From positions 1-64,000 of the forward strand of contig NZ_QAOM01000013.1 of the NCBI RefSeq assembly GCF_003051085.1: a stretch of DNA of 64,000 bases. Reading direction: 5' to 3'. The stretch is from Trichococcus patagoniensis (GTDB taxonomy: Bacteria > Bacillota > Bacilli > Lactobacillales > Aerococcaceae). The notes beneath the pieces are model-generated. The model was given only the letters and a program-made list of their open reading frames with translations, did no database searches and was not told the origin of the DNA. The position numbers and the translations under genes were made by a program. Below are positions 26,712-36,557 of this stretch, piece after piece; positions within the stretch are counted from its first letter, which is position 1; every line of letters begins with the position of its first letter.

Positions 26712-28607
26712 CTATTCCGCCGTTTTTGCGATCTTTCCTTGGGTCACGTAGACCATCAGGACGGAAATGTCGGCTGGGTTGACGCCGCTGATCCGGCTTG
26801 CTTGGGCGATCGTTTCCGGTTGGATTTTCTTCAGATTCTGTTTGGCTTCGTTCGCGATTCCGTTGATCGCATCGTAATCGATGTTCGCAGGGATGCGTTT
26901 TTCTTCCATTCTCTTCAGCTTGTCCACTTTTTCGGCGGCTTTCTTGATGTAGCCTGCATATTTGATCTGCACTTCCACTTGCTTGATGACTTCTTTCGGC
27001 AAGGCTACTTCAAACGGCGCAAAAGCGATCAGACCTTCATACTTCAATTCCGGACGCTTCAGCAGGTCCGCAAACAAAATACCGTCCTTCAGAGGAGCGG
27101 ATTTTTGTTCCGCAAGAAAAGCCTGCAGTTCTTCAGTCGGTTTCAGGCGGGTCTTTTCAAGGCGAGCGATTTCCTTTTCGACGGCCTGTTTTTTCTCCAG
27201 GAATGACGCATAGCGTTCTTCCGTCACCAAACCGATTTCGCGGCTCATTTCGGTCAAGCGGAAGTCGGCATTGTCATGGCGAAGCAACAGACGGTACTCG
27301 GCGCGTGAAGTCAACAGGCGATACGGTTCCATTGTTCCTTTCGTGACCAAATCATCGATCATGACGCCGATGTAGCCATCGCTGCGTTTCAGGATCAAGG
27401 GTTCTTTCCCTTGCACAGCCAAAGCGGCATTGATGCCGGCGACGATGCCTTGTCCGGCAGCTTCTTCATAACCGGATGTGCCGTTCGTTTGACCGGCAGT
27501 GAACAGATTCTTCACCAATTTCGTTTCCAAGGAAAGACGCAACTGATGCGGTTTCACGACATCGTATTCGATGGCATAGCCTGTCCGCATCATTTGCGCA
27601 TTTTCCATCCCAGGAACGGAACGGATCAAATCAAGCTGAACATCCTCCGGCAATGAGGTGGACAAGCCCTGCACATAAACTTCTTCGTTTTCGCGGCCTT
27701 CTGGCTCAAGGAAAAGCTGATGGCGCGGCTTGTCGCTGAAACGGACAATTTTGTCTTCGATCGATGGGCAATAACGCGCCCCTACACCTTCCACGATACC
27801 CGTGAACATTGGTGCGCGGTGGAGATTGTCACGGATTATTTCATGGCTTTCCGGACTCGTATAAGTCAGCCAGCAAGATAATTGATCTTTCAGATAGTCT
27901 TCATCTTTGGAAAGGAAACTGAAATGGTTCGGCTCAACGTCACCGGGTTGTTCTTCGGTTTTGGAATAATCGATGGTCGAAGCCATCACACGCGGCGGCG
28001 TGCCGGTCTTGAAGCGCGCCAATTCAAATCCGAGATCAAGCAGATTTTCGGATAATTTGATGGATGGCTGCGAATTGTTCGGTCCGGAAGAGTAGACCAA
28101 ATCCCCGATGATGATTTTCCCTCGGGAAGAGGTTCCGGCTGTGATGACGACGGCCCCAGCCCGGTAAACGGCGCCTGTATGGGTCACGACGCCCTTGACT
28201 TCCCCGTCTTCAACAATCAGTTCCTCGACGATGGCTTGCTTCAGCAGCAGGTTCTCCTGTTTCTCGATGGTGTGCTTCATATGATGGGCATAGTCATCCT
28301 TATCCGCTTGTGCGCGCAACGCTTGGACTGCAGGTCCCTTCCCTGTGTTCAGCATGCGCATTTGGATATAGGTCTTATCGATGTTGCGTCCCATCTCGCC
28401 GCCTAATGCATCGATTTCTCTTACGACGACACCTTTCGCAGGTCCGCCAATGGATGGGTTGCAGGGCATAAAGGCGACCATGTTCAAATCGATCGTAACC
28501 AGCATCGTGCTGCATCCCATACGCGCAGCGGCAAGCGCCGCTTCGGATCCGGCATGTCCGGCTCCTACAACAATCACATCAAAACTTCCAGCTTCAAATC
28601 TGTTCAT
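26712..28607 (-). CDS. mnmG: tRNA uridine-34 carboxymethylaminomethyl enzyme MnmG (GidA)
   Basis: With MnmE installs the 5-carboxymethylaminomethyl group on wobble U34 of tRNAs. FAD-binding [19 protein letters not shown] at residues 13-31; the [12 protein letters not shown] and GTPPR motifs with conserved cysteines, and the C-terminal helical MnmE-binding domain (from about 545). 631 residues is normal. In the same operon as mnmE, from which it is separated by a short copy of the covarying repeat. rsmG, the normal next gene, is displaced by 13.7 kb. Confidence 0.97.
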   Translation of the reverse strand: MNRFEAGSFDVIVVGAGHAGSEAALAAARMGCSTMLVTIDLNMVAFMPCNPSIGGPAKGVVVREIDALGGEMGRNIDKTYIQMRMLNTGKGPAVQALRAQADKDDYAHHMKHTIEKQENLLLKQAIVEELIVEDGEVKGVVTHTGAVYRAGAVVITAGTSSRGKIIIGDLVYSSGPNNSQPSIKLSENLLDLGFELARFKTGTPPRVMASTIDYSKTEEQPGDVEPNHFSFLSKDEDYLKDQLSCWLTYTSPESHEIIRDNLHRAPMFTGIVEGVGARYCPSIEDKIVRFSDKPRHQLFLEPEGRENEEVYVQGLSTSLPEDVQLDLIRSVPGMENAQMMRTGYAIEYDVVKPHQLRLSLETKLVKNLFTAGQTNGTSGYEEAAGQGIVAGINAALAVQGKEPLILKRSDGYIGVMIDDLVTKGTMEPYRLLTSRAEYRLLLRHDNADFRLTEMSREIGLVTEERYASFLEKKQAVEKEIARLEKTRLKPTEELQAFLAEQKSAPLKDGILFADLLKRPELKYEGLIAFAPFEVALPKEVIKQVEVQIKYAGYIKKAAEKVDKLKRMEEKRIPANIDYDAINGIANEAKQNLKKIQPETIAQASRISGVNPADISVLMVYVTQGKIAKTAE

Positions 28608-28654
28608 TTTTCCATTCCTTTCGTTTGTGCTATCTATTTGTGCTAATCATTTTA

Positions 28655-28731
28655 GTTGAACTCTGAATTGCAGAGGGTTCCGCTTTGTGGTTGTCCCCTT
28701 AGTGCTCACCCTCTACCCGCAATTCATCGTA
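28655..28731 (-). repeat. Covarying hairpin repeat, copy B (after mnmE)
   Basis: Helix 1 GAATTGC/GCAATTC (28665-28671, 28719-28725) and helix 2 AGAGGGT/ACCCTCT (28672-28678, 28708-28714) with loop pieces TCCGC and CTTAGTGCTCA; helix 3 is missing, so this is a shortened form. It begins 5 nt behind the mnmE stop. Confidence 0.8.
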
Positions 28732-28736
28732 TCCTG

Positions 28737-30128
28737 TTATTTGCCTAAGCAAAACTGTGTGAATAGTTGGGTGAGGAGTTCGTCCTGGACGCTGTCGCCG
28801 GTGATTTCTCCGAGGAGGTCCCAACAACGGGTGAAATCGATCTGGACGAGGTCAATCGGCATGCCGGATGCGATACCAGTCAGTACTTCATCCAACGAAT
28901 CCATCGCATCGTTCAAGAGCGCGATATGGCGGACGTTGGATACGTAGGTTGCATCCGTCTCGCCGGTTTCCCCGGAGAAGAACATCTTCGTGATCTGTTT
29001 TTCCAGTTGATCCAATCCGCTTTCGCTCAGCATGGATGTTTCGATGACTCTTTCAGGGTCGCTCCAAGGTTCCAGGTCGGCTGTCGTCATGTTCGCATCC
29101 AAATCCATTTTGTTCATAAGGATGATGCGGTTCATGTCCTTCGTGTCTTCCAACAATTGCTTGTCCTCTTCCGTCAGCCCTTCGTTCTGGTTGATCAGCA
29201 GCAGAATCAGATCCGCTTCGGCCAAGGCTTTGCGGCTGCGTTCAACGCCGATCTTTTCCACGACGTCATCCGTTTCGCGGATGCCGGCCGTGTCGATCAG
29301 CTTCAAAGGAACACCTCTGACGTTTACGTATTCCTCGATTGTATCGCGGGTAGTGCCGGCGATATCGGTCACGATGGCTTTCTCTTCACGCAACAAGCGG
29401 TTCAGCAAACTGGACTTCCCGACGTTCGGGCGGCCGATGATGGCTGTCTGAAGGCCTTCGCGCAGGATTTTCCCTTGCTTGGCGGTATCCAACAGATGCT
29501 GGATATGTCCGCGCACTTCAATGGTGCGTTCCTTCAGGAGCTTCGTCGTCACTTCCTCGACGTCGTCGTATTCCGGGTAGTCGATGTTCACTTCTACCTC
29601 GGCCAACGTGTTCAGGATGATCTGACGGATATCGCGGATCATGCCTGATAATTTGCCGTCCAACTGATGCAAAGCGACGTTCATCGCCCGGTCCGTTTTG
29701 GCACGGATCAAGTCCATGACTGCTTCGGCTTGCGACAGATCGATCCGGCCGTTCAGGAAGGCGCGCTTTGTGAATTCCCCGGGCTCCGCCATGCGGGCGC
29801 CGTTCTGGAGAATCGTCTGCAGAATCCGGTTGACGCTCACGACGCCGCCGTGGCAGTTGATCTCCACAACATCTTCGCGGGTGAAAGTCTTCGGTCCGTG
29901 CATGACTGACACCATGACTTCATCGATCATGTCGCCGGTGCGCGGATCATAAAGATGGCCGTAATTGATCGTGTGTGTGGAGACGTCAGCCAAGTGCTTC
30001 GTACCGGATCGGTATAAGGCATCGGCAATCTGGATTGCCTGATCTCCGCTCAAACGCACAATCCCGATGGCCCCTTCTCCCGGCGGCGTCGAAATGGCAG
30101 CGATGGTATCAAATTCATTTATAATCAT
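28737..30128 (-). CDS. mnmE: tRNA modification GTPase MnmE (TrmE)
   Basis: GTPase partner of MnmG. N-terminal tetrahydrofolate-binding domain ([24 protein letters not shown]), helical domain, and inserted G domain with [12 protein letters not shown] (G1), TDIAGTTRD (G2/G3), DTAGIRET and NKMDL (G4). The C-terminal CIGK-type motif is present as FCLGK with the essential cysteine. 463 residues. The next gene on the jag side is 22 kb away rather than adjacent. Confidence 0.97.
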   Translation of the reverse strand: MIINEFDTIAAISTPPGEGAIGIVRLSGDQAIQIADALYRSGTKHLADVSTHTINYGHLYDPRTGDMIDEVMVSVMHGPKTFTREDVVEINCHGGVVSVNRILQTILQNGARMAEPGEFTKRAFLNGRIDLSQAEAVMDLIRAKTDRAMNVALHQLDGKLSGMIRDIRQIILNTLAEVEVNIDYPEYDDVEEVTTKLLKERTIEVRGHIQHLLDTAKQGKILREGLQTAIIGRPNVGKSSLLNRLLREEKAIVTDIAGTTRDTIEEYVNVRGVPLKLIDTAGIRETDDVVEKIGVERSRKALAEADLILLLINQNEGLTEEDKQLLEDTKDMNRIILMNKMDLDANMTTADLEPWSDPERVIETSMLSESGLDQLEKQITKMFFSGETGETDATYVSNVRHIALLNDAMDSLDEVLTGIASGMPIDLVQIDFTRCWDLLGEITGDSVQDELLTQLFTQFCLGK

Positions 30129-30159
30129 TCATTATCGTCCTTTCTCGGTTGTTTCAGCG

Positions 30160-30206
30160 TACAAAAAAAGCGCCCACTCCTCCCCTTCGTTCTGGCGGGA
30201 GGAAAA
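30160..30206 (-). terminator. Hairpin with T-run just ahead of mnmE
   Basis: On the minus strand TTTTCCTCCC pairs with GGGGAGGA across a GCCAGAACGAA loop, extended imperfectly, then CTTTTTTTG. It could end transcription of the small upstream membrane-protein gene or act as an attenuator within the mnmE leader. Confidence 0.55.
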
Positions 30207-30318
30207 GCACTTTGACTGCATTTCATTTTGGATATTCTTTTCAGCTTACTATAAATAGATTTCTAGCCGATTATACAAGCAATGCCGTCGCAATGCAAGC
30301 ATTTAATCACTGGCTATT

Positions 30319-30528
30319 TTATTTCATCATCAGGTAGGCCGTACTCAACAAACCTCCGGCCACCAACAAGATGACGACGTTACGGAGGTATCTTTTCCTG
30401 TCTACCTGAACACGCAATTGGATGTGCAGCAAATCCATCACACCCAACACAATGATCATCACGACACCCACAAAACCTACGATCAAAGTAATCATCGATG
30501 CAATAAACAACAACTCGGTAACGTTCAT
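30319..30528 (-). CDS. Small membrane protein, unknown function
   Basis: 69-residue protein with two hydrophobic segments (about 4-30 and 50-66) around a basic stretch (QVDRKRYLRN). GGAGG lies 6 nt before the ATG at 30528, which is why this start is chosen over the earlier in-frame ATG. I do not recognise a named family. Small two-helix proteins of this kind occur upstream of mnmE in some lactic acid bacteria, but no role is known to me. Confidence 0.6.
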   Translation of the reverse strand: MNVTELLFIASMITLIVGFVGVVMIIVLGVMDLLHIQLRVQVDRKRYLRNVVILLVAGGLLSTAYLMMK

Positions 30529-30636
30529 GGAAAGCCTCCTCAAACAAACAGCGTTCAACTTCTCAAACAGTATAGCATAGCGTTTTGAGGAGGTCCTGCT
30601 TACCCGCCGGAATTATTTTGTCCGTTTTGTTACGGC

Positions 30637-31629
30637 TCAGCCGATCTGCAAGGCGATTTTCCCTGTCTGTTCGGCATTTTCCAGCCGCAGGAAGGCCGCT
30701 TTGAAATCCTCTGCCGGATAAACGGCGTCCACTACCGGATGGAGCTCATGTTCCTCCACAAAGCGGACCATCGCTTCATATTCTTCAAAACTGCCCATCG
30801 TTGAGCCTTTCAGCGTGTACTGTCCATAAAAGAATTTCCGCAGATCGAAGGTGACCAGATCGCCCGTTGATGAGCCGAAAGTCACGATGGTGCCGCCCCT
30901 GCGCACCGCATCCAGCGATTTGTCGAAAGTGGCTGCTCCGACCGACTCGATCACGACATCCACTTTTCCGCCACCCATCGCTTCCACCCAATCCTCATCG
31001 TGCAGCAAGCCTTTTTCGGCTCCGTGCTGCAGCGCCATTCCCAATTTTTCTTGGGAACGGGAAGTGACGTACGCTATCGCTCCAGCGGCCTTGGCGAATT
31101 GCAGCAGATAGTTGGCTACTCCGCCGCCGATGCCCGGAATCAGGACTTTCATGCCTTCAGATACTCCGCCTTTTGTGAATAAGGCGCGGTAAGCTGTCAA
31201 AGCGGACAGGGACAGGACGCCTGCTTCTTCCCAAGAAAGATGAGTCGGTTTATGGACCGCATTCTCTTCGGAAACAACGATTTCTTCTGCCATCGTCCCC
31301 TGCTCCGAACTACCGAGGATCGTGAAAGTTTCCGGTGCCGTATCGCTGTTCTCGCGCCACCCGCTGCCGGGATAAAGCATCACTTCATCACCGATTTTGA
31401 AACGCGTCACCTCTACTCCGACAGCCGCAACGATGCCGGCAGCATCCGATCCGATAACAACCGGATGCTTCTCATGGACTTGGCTCAAGGCAAAAAGGTC
31501 GCGATGATTCAGTCCGGCTACTTTGACCTTTATTTTTATCTCGGAAGGTCCTGCCGGCTTTTCCGCACGGTCTTCCCATTTCAAACCTTCCAATCCGACT
31601 TTTCCGCTGTGAATCAATGTTTTCACCAT
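30637..31629 (-). CDS. Zinc-independent alcohol dehydrogenase/quinone oxidoreductase (MDR family)
   Basis: Medium-chain reductase of 330 residues. GroES-like N-terminal domain (VAGLNHRDLFALSQ, VIGSDAAGIVAAVG), Rossmann domain with GIGGGVANYLLQFAKAAG and the conserved YVTSRSQEK. The protein has no cysteine at all, so neither the catalytic nor the structural zinc sites of classical ADHs can exist; a quinone-oxidoreductase-like NADPH enzyme is likelier. GGAG lies 8 nt before the ATG at 31629. Single gene between the small membrane protein and purD. Substrate unknown. Confidence 0.85.
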   Translation of the reverse strand: MVKTLIHSGKVGLEGLKWEDRAEKPAGPSEIKIKVKVAGLNHRDLFALSQVHEKHPVVIGSDAAGIVAAVGVEVTRFKIGDEVMLYPGSGWRENSDTAPETFTILGSSEQGTMAEEIVVSEENAVHKPTHLSWEEAGVLSLSALTAYRALFTKGGVSEGMKVLIPGIGGGVANYLLQFAKAAGAIAYVTSRSQEKLGMALQHGAEKGLLHDEDWVEAMGGGKVDVVIESVGAATFDKSLDAVRRGGTIVTFGSSTGDLVTFDLRKFFYGQYTLKGSTMGSFEEYEAMVRFVEEHELHPVVDAVYPAEDFKAAFLRLENAEQTGKIALQIG

Positions 31630-31691
31630 ATCAATCACTCCTCAAATAGATATTTCTGTTAGATTCAGTATAGCTTTTCCGGACAGAAATA

Positions 31692-31722
31692 CAAAGAGGG
31701 AGACCGAAGCCTCCCCCTCACC
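31692..31722 (-). terminator. Terminator of the purC-purD operon
   Basis: GAGGGAG (31696-31702) pairs with CTCCCTC-like sequence (31711-31719) around a GACCGAAGC loop; TTTGTATTT follows on the minus strand, just beyond the purD stop. Confidence 0.75.
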
Positions 31723-31725
31723 TTG

Positions 31726-33000
31726 CTATTTTTCCGTAAAACGGATTGCTTTTGCTCCGATATCGGAACGATAGAACGTATGCGCAATCGGATTTGCATT
31801 CAGGTAACGGTATGCTTTGTCCTGCGCGTCCTGCAGCGTTTCGCCTTGGCCAGCGATCAACAGGATGCGTCCGCCGTTGGACAACAAGCCTTGTTCGCCA
31901 GCCTTCACGCCTGCAGCATAGACGATGCATTCGGCATTTTCGGTATCCAGATCAGGCAACGGGATATCTTTCATCGGTGCTTCCGGATAGCCCTCAGCGG
32001 CAATAACGACACCCAAAGTGTAACGATCGGTATACATTTCGATGACCGGATCTTTTCCGTTCAGGATGTCATCGATGACTTGCGCCAAGTCGGATGCCAT
32101 CTGATTCATGATGACCTGTGTTTCCGGATCGCCGAAACGGGCATTGAATTCGATGACGCGCAACCCTTTGGCGGTGATCATCAAGCCGGCATAGACGACT
32201 CCCTTGAATGGGACGCCCTCAGCCACCATTGCCTCTACAGTCGGTTTTACGACCGTATCCAGCACTTCTTGAATCATCGCTTCAGATACTTGAGGTACAG
32301 GCGAATAAGCGCCCATGCCGCCCGTATTAGGGCCTTTGTCGCCATCATAAGCCCGCTTGTGGTCTTGTGCGACGCCTGAATAGTAATACTTCGCACCGTT
32401 CGCCAGAGCGAACAAGGAGAATTCTTCCCCTTCAAGGTACTCTTCAATGACGACTTTCGGCTTGCCGGCTGCATATTTGCCTTGCAGCAGCATGTCGTTC
32501 AGCGCATCCAGAGCCTCAGTCATCGTCATCGCGACAACGACGCCTTTTCCGGCTGCCAGACCGTCCGCCTTGATGACGATCGGAACACCATTGGCTTTCA
32601 CGTAAGCAACAGCTGCTTCATAGTCCTCGAATGTCTCATAGGCTGCAGTCGGGATGCCGTATTTCTTCATCAGATCTTTTGCGAATTGTTTCGAACATTC
32701 CAAATCAGCCGCTTTTTTTGAAGGTCCGAAGACTTTCAGGCCAGCCGCTTCAAATGCATCCGTTACCCCTTCAAACAAAGGGATTTCCGGTCCGACGAAA
32801 GTCCAGGCGATGCCATTGTCTTTGACGAATTGAACCAATCCTTGATGGTCGTTTTCCGCAATGTCGACCAGCGTGATGCCGTCCTGGGCCATCCCTGGGT
32901 TGCCTTTGGCGCAGTAAACAGTCTCCACCAACGGGCTTTGAGTTAATTTTTTAGCGATGGCATGCTCGCGTCCGCCACTGCCGATTACAAGAAGTTTCAT
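31726..33000 (-). CDS. purD: Phosphoribosylamine-glycine ligase
   Basis: Second step of IMP synthesis (GAR formation from PRA, glycine and ATP). ATP-grasp enzyme: N-terminal LVIGSGGREHAIAKKL, IVIKADGLAAGKGVVVA (ATP-binding), GPNTGGMGAYSPVP, and EFNARFGDPETQ metal site. 424 residues. Last gene of the long purine operon; the 305 nt before it contain two tandem copies of the covarying repeat, an unusual place for a large gap inside an otherwise tightly packed operon. Confidence 0.97.
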   Translation of the reverse strand: MKLLVIGSGGREHAIAKKLTQSPLVETVYCAKGNPGMAQDGITLVDIAENDHQGLVQFVKDNGIAWTFVGPEIPLFEGVTDAFEAAGLKVFGPSKKAADLECSKQFAKDLMKKYGIPTAAYETFEDYEAAVAYVKANGVPIVIKADGLAAGKGVVVAMTMTEALDALNDMLLQGKYAAGKPKVVIEEYLEGEEFSLFALANGAKYYYSGVAQDHKRAYDGDKGPNTGGMGAYSPVPQVSEAMIQEVLDTVVKPTVEAMVAEGVPFKGVVYAGLMITAKGLRVIEFNARFGDPETQVIMNQMASDLAQVIDDILNGKDPVIEMYTDRYTLGVVIAAEGYPEAPMKDIPLPDLDTENAECIVYAAGVKAGEQGLLSNGGRILLIAGQGETLQDAQDKAYRYLNANPIAHTFYRSDIGAKAIRFTEK

Positions 33001-33054
33001 CTGTTAGATCCTCCAACCTTTTATATGAAGCTTGATAATGGTGCTGTTTCTTAA

Positions 33055-33175
33055 TCGAGTTCTGAAATCCAGACCCCTCCGCCTAAGCTGACAACCGCGC
33101 ACGGGCAAAAAGCGCCCGCTTTGCGTTTGTCCTCTTAGTGCTCAGGGTCTAAACGGATTTCATCTCATCTTGTTT
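33055..33175 (-). repeat. Covarying hairpin repeat, copy C (purH-purD gap)
   Basis: Helix 1 GAAATCC/GGATTTC (33064-33070, 33155-33161), helix 2 AGACCC/GGGTCT (33071-33076, 33145-33150), conserved loop TCCGCCTAAGCTGA and CCTCTTAGTGCTCA, helix 3 GACAA/TTGTC (33090-33094, 33127-33131) with CGGGC/GCCCG near the tip. Confidence 0.88.
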
Positions 33176-33180
33176 TTAAT

Positions 33181-33303
33181 CGAGTTCTGAATCCTAGAGT
33201 TCTCCGCCTAACGCTGTTCATGCCCACCCAGCCAAGAGCAGGCTGTTTGGTCCTGAACTTCGTTAGTGCTCAAACTCTGAGCGTAGGATTCATCACATCT
33301 TGT
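33181..33303 (-). repeat. Covarying hairpin repeat, copy D (directly after purH)
   Basis: Helix 1 GAATCCTA/TAGGATTC (33189-33196, 33284-33291), helix 2 GAGTT/AACTC (33197-33201, 33273-33277), loop TCCGCCTAACGCT and CGTTAGTGCTCA, helix 3 GTTCA/TGAAC (33216-33220, 33254-33258), tip CAGCC/GGCTG. Tandem with copy C; starts a few bases beyond the purH stop. Confidence 0.88.
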
Positions 33304-33305
33304 TT

Positions 33306-34847
33306 TTAGTGTCTGAAGTGTCTTACGCTTGTTTTCAGCATGGTGATGCCGTATTTGTTTGCCATTTCGATCGAATCTTGGTCTTTGATGCTACCGCCTG
33401 GTTGAACGATGGCTTTGATGCCGTGTTTGGCAGCATATTCCACGCTGTCGTTCATCGGGAAGAAAGCATCACTCGCCAATACAGCGCCTTCGATGGCGTT
33501 GGCTGCTTCAGCTTGCTCGATTGCGATTTTTACGGATCCGACACGGTTCATCTGGCCTGCGCCGATGCCGACTGTCTGTTTGCTGTTTGCCAACACGATG
33601 GCATTGCTCTTCACGTGTTTAACGACTTTCCAGGCGAAATCCATTGCTTTCATTTCGTCTTCAGTCGGTTGACGTTCGGTCATGACTTCCCAATTAGCAG
33701 GTACGTCTTCTGTGTTGATGTCTTGCGTCTGTTCCAGCATGCCGCCCAATACGGAGACGAATTCTTTTCCGCCTGCTTTTGCAGCCGAGAAATCCAAAGT
33801 CATGATGCGGACATTTTTCTTCTTGAATAAAATGGCTAGAGCTGCTTCCGTATAGCTTGGCGCCAAAACGATTTCCAGGAACATGCTGTTCAGTTTTTCG
33901 GCAGTCGCCACATCCAAAGGACGGTTCGCAACCACAATGCCGCCGAAGATGGAGACAGGATCAGCTGCATAGCAACGATCGAAGGCTGCATCGATGTCGT
34001 CTGCGATACCGACGCCACATGGATTCATGTGCTTAACGGCAACCACAGCCGGCTCGTCAAATTCGCGGGCGATACGGATAGCAGCATCAGCATCTTTGAT
34101 GTTGTTGTAAGACAATTCTTTTCCGTGCAATTGGACCGCACTCGCGATCGAGAACGGCACAGCCAACGGTTCCTGGTAGAAAGTCGCGGTTTGGTGACCG
34201 TTTTCTCCGTAACGCAGGCTCTGTTTCAGATCATAGGTCACTGTCAATTTTTCAGGTTCGGTTTCGCCGACCACATTAGTCAAATATTGCGCAATCAAAG
34301 CGTCATAGCTGGCTGTATGACGGAACACTTTTGCAGCCAAAGCTTGGCGCGTCTCGAAAGTCGTTTCGCCTGTAGCTTCCAATTCGACAAGGACTTTTGC
34401 ATAGTCGATCGGATCGGTCAGGACAGTCACGCTTGCGTAGTTCTTGGCAGCGCTGCGGAGCATGCTCGGGCCGCCGATGTCGATGTTTTCGATGGCATCA
34501 GCCAAAGTCACGTCGTTTTTGCTGATTGTTTCTTTGAATGGGTACAGGTTGACGACAACAAAATCAATCGGTGCAATATTGTGCTCTTTCATGGCTTGCA
34601 TATGGTCCGCAAGATCACGTCTGCCCAAAAGTCCGCCATGGATCAGTGGGTGCAACGTTTTTACGCGGCCGTCCATCATTTCAGGAAAGCCGGTTACATC
34701 CTCTACGGAAATAGTCGGTACGCCTGCCTCTTCCAAAGCCTTCTTCGTTCCGCCAGTTGAGATGATTTCGATTCCTTTTGCTGCTAATGCCTGCGCAAAT
34801 GCTACAACGCCTGTTTTATCTGAAACACTGATCAATGCTCTTGTCAC
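33306..34847 (-). CDS. purH: Bifunctional AICAR transformylase/IMP cyclohydrolase
   Basis: Last two steps to IMP. The N-terminal cyclohydrolase (MGS-like fold, residues 1-about 195, with [14 protein letters not shown] and [19 protein letters not shown]) is followed by the transformylase domain ([18 protein letters not shown] with the catalytic Lys-His, [19 protein letters not shown]). 513 residues. Starts at GTG with AAGGAG 9 nt upstream. Separated from purN by a terminator-like hairpin. Confidence 0.97.
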   Translation of the reverse strand: MTRALISVSDKTGVVAFAQALAAKGIEIISTGGTKKALEEAGVPTISVEDVTGFPEMMDGRVKTLHPLIHGGLLGRRDLADHMQAMKEHNIAPIDFVVVNLYPFKETISKNDVTLADAIENIDIGGPSMLRSAAKNYASVTVLTDPIDYAKVLVELEATGETTFETRQALAAKVFRHTASYDALIAQYLTNVVGETEPEKLTVTYDLKQSLRYGENGHQTATFYQEPLAVPFSIASAVQLHGKELSYNNIKDADAAIRIAREFDEPAVVAVKHMNPCGVGIADDIDAAFDRCYAADPVSIFGGIVVANRPLDVATAEKLNSMFLEIVLAPSYTEAALAILFKKKNVRIMTLDFSAAKAGGKEFVSVLGGMLEQTQDINTEDVPANWEVMTERQPTEDEMKAMDFAWKVVKHVKSNAIVLANSKQTVGIGAGQMNRVGSVKIAIEQAEAANAIEGAVLASDAFFPMNDSVEYAAKHGIKAIVQPGGSIKDQDSIEMANKYGITMLKTSVRHFRH

Positions 34848-34889
34848 TGTGTGTCACTCCTTAAATTTTTGATGGATTAATGGGGTTTC

Positions 34890-34937
34890 AACAAAAGGAA
34901 GGACTTCCGCAATCGCGGAGTCCTCATCCATTTTGTT
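34890..34937 (-). terminator. Terminator-like hairpin between purN and purH
   Basis: GGACTTCCGC (34901-34910) with GCGGAGTCC (34915-34923), extended by AACAAAA/TTTTGTT (34890-34896, 34931-34937); T-rich tail on the minus strand. It overlaps the purN stop and lies inside the operon, so it may lower purH-purD expression. Confidence 0.7.
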
Positions 34938-35508
34938 AGCCTTTATTCTTTTGTGCCAGTTGTCGGATCACTTGCGGGAAGATCCGGTGCTCCACTTGAT
35001 GGATACGAGTCTCCAAAGTCTCCAGCGTGTCCTCCGGGAGGATTGCCACTTTTTCTTGGGCGATGATTGGGCCGGTATCGACCCCTTCATCAACGAAATG
35101 GACGGTGACGCCGGTCTCCGGAACACCTGCTTCGAAAGCGTCCTGGATGCCATGCCTACCCGGGAAATCCGGCAGCAAGGATGGGTGGATATTGACGATG
35201 CGGTCGGCGTAGGCCGATAGCAAAGTCGGTCCGACAATCCGCATATAGCCGGCCAAGACGACCAAGTCGACTTTTTCTTCAGCCAGGTGCTTCAAAATTT
35301 CATTTTCGTAGGCGATTCGATCCTCGAAGCCTTTCGGCGTAAAGGAAATCACCGGGATATTGTATTGATTGGCGCGCTCGATCGCATAAGCTTTCGGCTT
35401 GTCGCAGAACAGGAAAGCGATCGTCGCATCCACTTGGCCTGACGCGATGGCTTCGGCGATGGCTTGAAAATTCGAGCCGTTTCCTGAAGCAAAGACAGCT
35501 ATCCTCAT
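34936..35508 (-). CDS. purN: Phosphoribosylglycinamide formyltransferase (folate-dependent)
   Basis: Transfers formyl from 10-formyl-THF to GAR. N-terminal [10 protein letters not shown] phosphate loop, active-site AGYMRIVG, and [15 protein letters not shown] with the catalytic His, then the DTGPIIAQE end of the substrate site. 190 residues, typical. ATG overlaps the purM end by 4 nt. Confidence 0.97.
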   Translation of the reverse strand: MRIAVFASGNGSNFQAIAEAIASGQVDATIAFLFCDKPKAYAIERANQYNIPVISFTPKGFEDRIAYENEILKHLAEEKVDLVVLAGYMRIVGPTLLSAYADRIVNIHPSLLPDFPGRHGIQDAFEAGVPETGVTVHFVDEGVDTGPIIAQEKVAILPEDTLETLETRIHQVEHRIFPQVIRQLAQKNKG

Positions 35509-36557
35509 GCTTGAGCCTCTTTCAGGATAACCTCTTTTTCTGATGTTTTTGCAGCCACGGAGCCGATCACGTAGGCTTTTTCATCGTTCTCAGTCAGAAC
35601 GCCCAGTACTTCCGTCAAGTTTTCGGGAGCGACCGCCAGCACCATGCCGATGCCCATGTTGAAGATTTCGTACATTTCAAGAGCCGGAATGTTGCCGATT
35701 TTTTCCATCACTTGGAAGATCGGCAAGACAGGCCAGCTGCCCAATTTGATTTCCGCTTGGACGTTCTCAGGAAGCATGCGCGGCACGTTTTCGACGAAGC
35801 CGCCGCCGGTGATGTGGGCAACGCCATGCAAGAGCTGTTTTTTGATCAACGGCAAGAGGGCATTCACGTAGATTCTTGTAGGCGTCAATAAAACGTCGCC
35901 CAATTCCTGGTCTTCAATGCCTGCCACTTTGTCGCTCAATTTGTAGTCATTGTCTTTGAAGAAGATTTTGCGCACCAAGGAGTAGCCGTTCGAATGGATG
36001 CCTGATGAAGGCAAACCAACCAACACATCCCCTTCTTTGATCAAGGCAGGTGTCAACAAAGCATCTTTTTCCGCAACCCCTACCGTAAATCCGGCCAGAT
36101 CGAAATCTTCCGGATCGTACATATCAGGCATTTCGGCTGTTTCTCCGCCGATCAGGGCAGCACCGGCTTGGACGCAACCTTCAGCTACGCCAGCAACAAT
36201 CTGCTCCAATTTTTCCGGACGATTTTTGCCGACAGCTACATAATCCAAGAAATAAAGAGGTTCTGCGCCTTGCGCTACGACATCGTTGACGCACATCGCG
36301 ACACAATCGATCCCGATCGTATCGAATTTTCCGGCTTCGATGGCCAGCATCAGCTTCGTGCCGACACCGTCCGTACCCGATACAAGCACAGGTTTTTTGT
36401 AGTTCAATTCAGAAAGGTCAAAGTTTCCGCCGAATCCGCCGACTTCGCCAAAAACGCCTGGACGTTTTGTGCGGTCGATGTGTTTCTTGATGCGGCTTAC
36501 TGTTTCATAACCGGCTGTGACATCCACACCCGCTTTTGCATATGCGTTTTCCATCAA
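35505..36557 (-). CDS. purM: Phosphoribosylformylglycinamidine cyclo-ligase (AIR synthetase)
   Basis: Closes the imidazole ring of AIR using ATP. Two-domain PurM fold with the glycine-rich [42 protein letters not shown], and [16 protein letters not shown] segments. 350 residues. Overlaps purF by 4 nt at its start and purN at its end. Confidence 0.97.
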   Translation of the reverse strand: MMENAYAKAGVDVTAGYETVSRIKKHIDRTKRPGVFGEVGGFGGNFDLSELNYKKPVLVSGTDGVGTKLMLAIEAGKFDTIGIDCVAMCVNDVVAQGAEPLYFLDYVAVGKNRPEKLEQIVAGVAEGCVQAGAALIGGETAEMPDMYDPEDFDLAGFTVGVAEKDALLTPALIKEGDVLVGLPSSGIHSNGYSLVRKIFFKDNDYKLSDKVAGIEDQELGDVLLTPTRIYVNALLPLIKKQLLHGVAHITGGGFVENVPRMLPENVQAEIKLGSWPVLPIFQVMEKIGNIPALEMYEIFNMGIGMVLAVAPENLTEVLGVLTENDEKAYVIGSVAAKTSEKEVILKEAQA

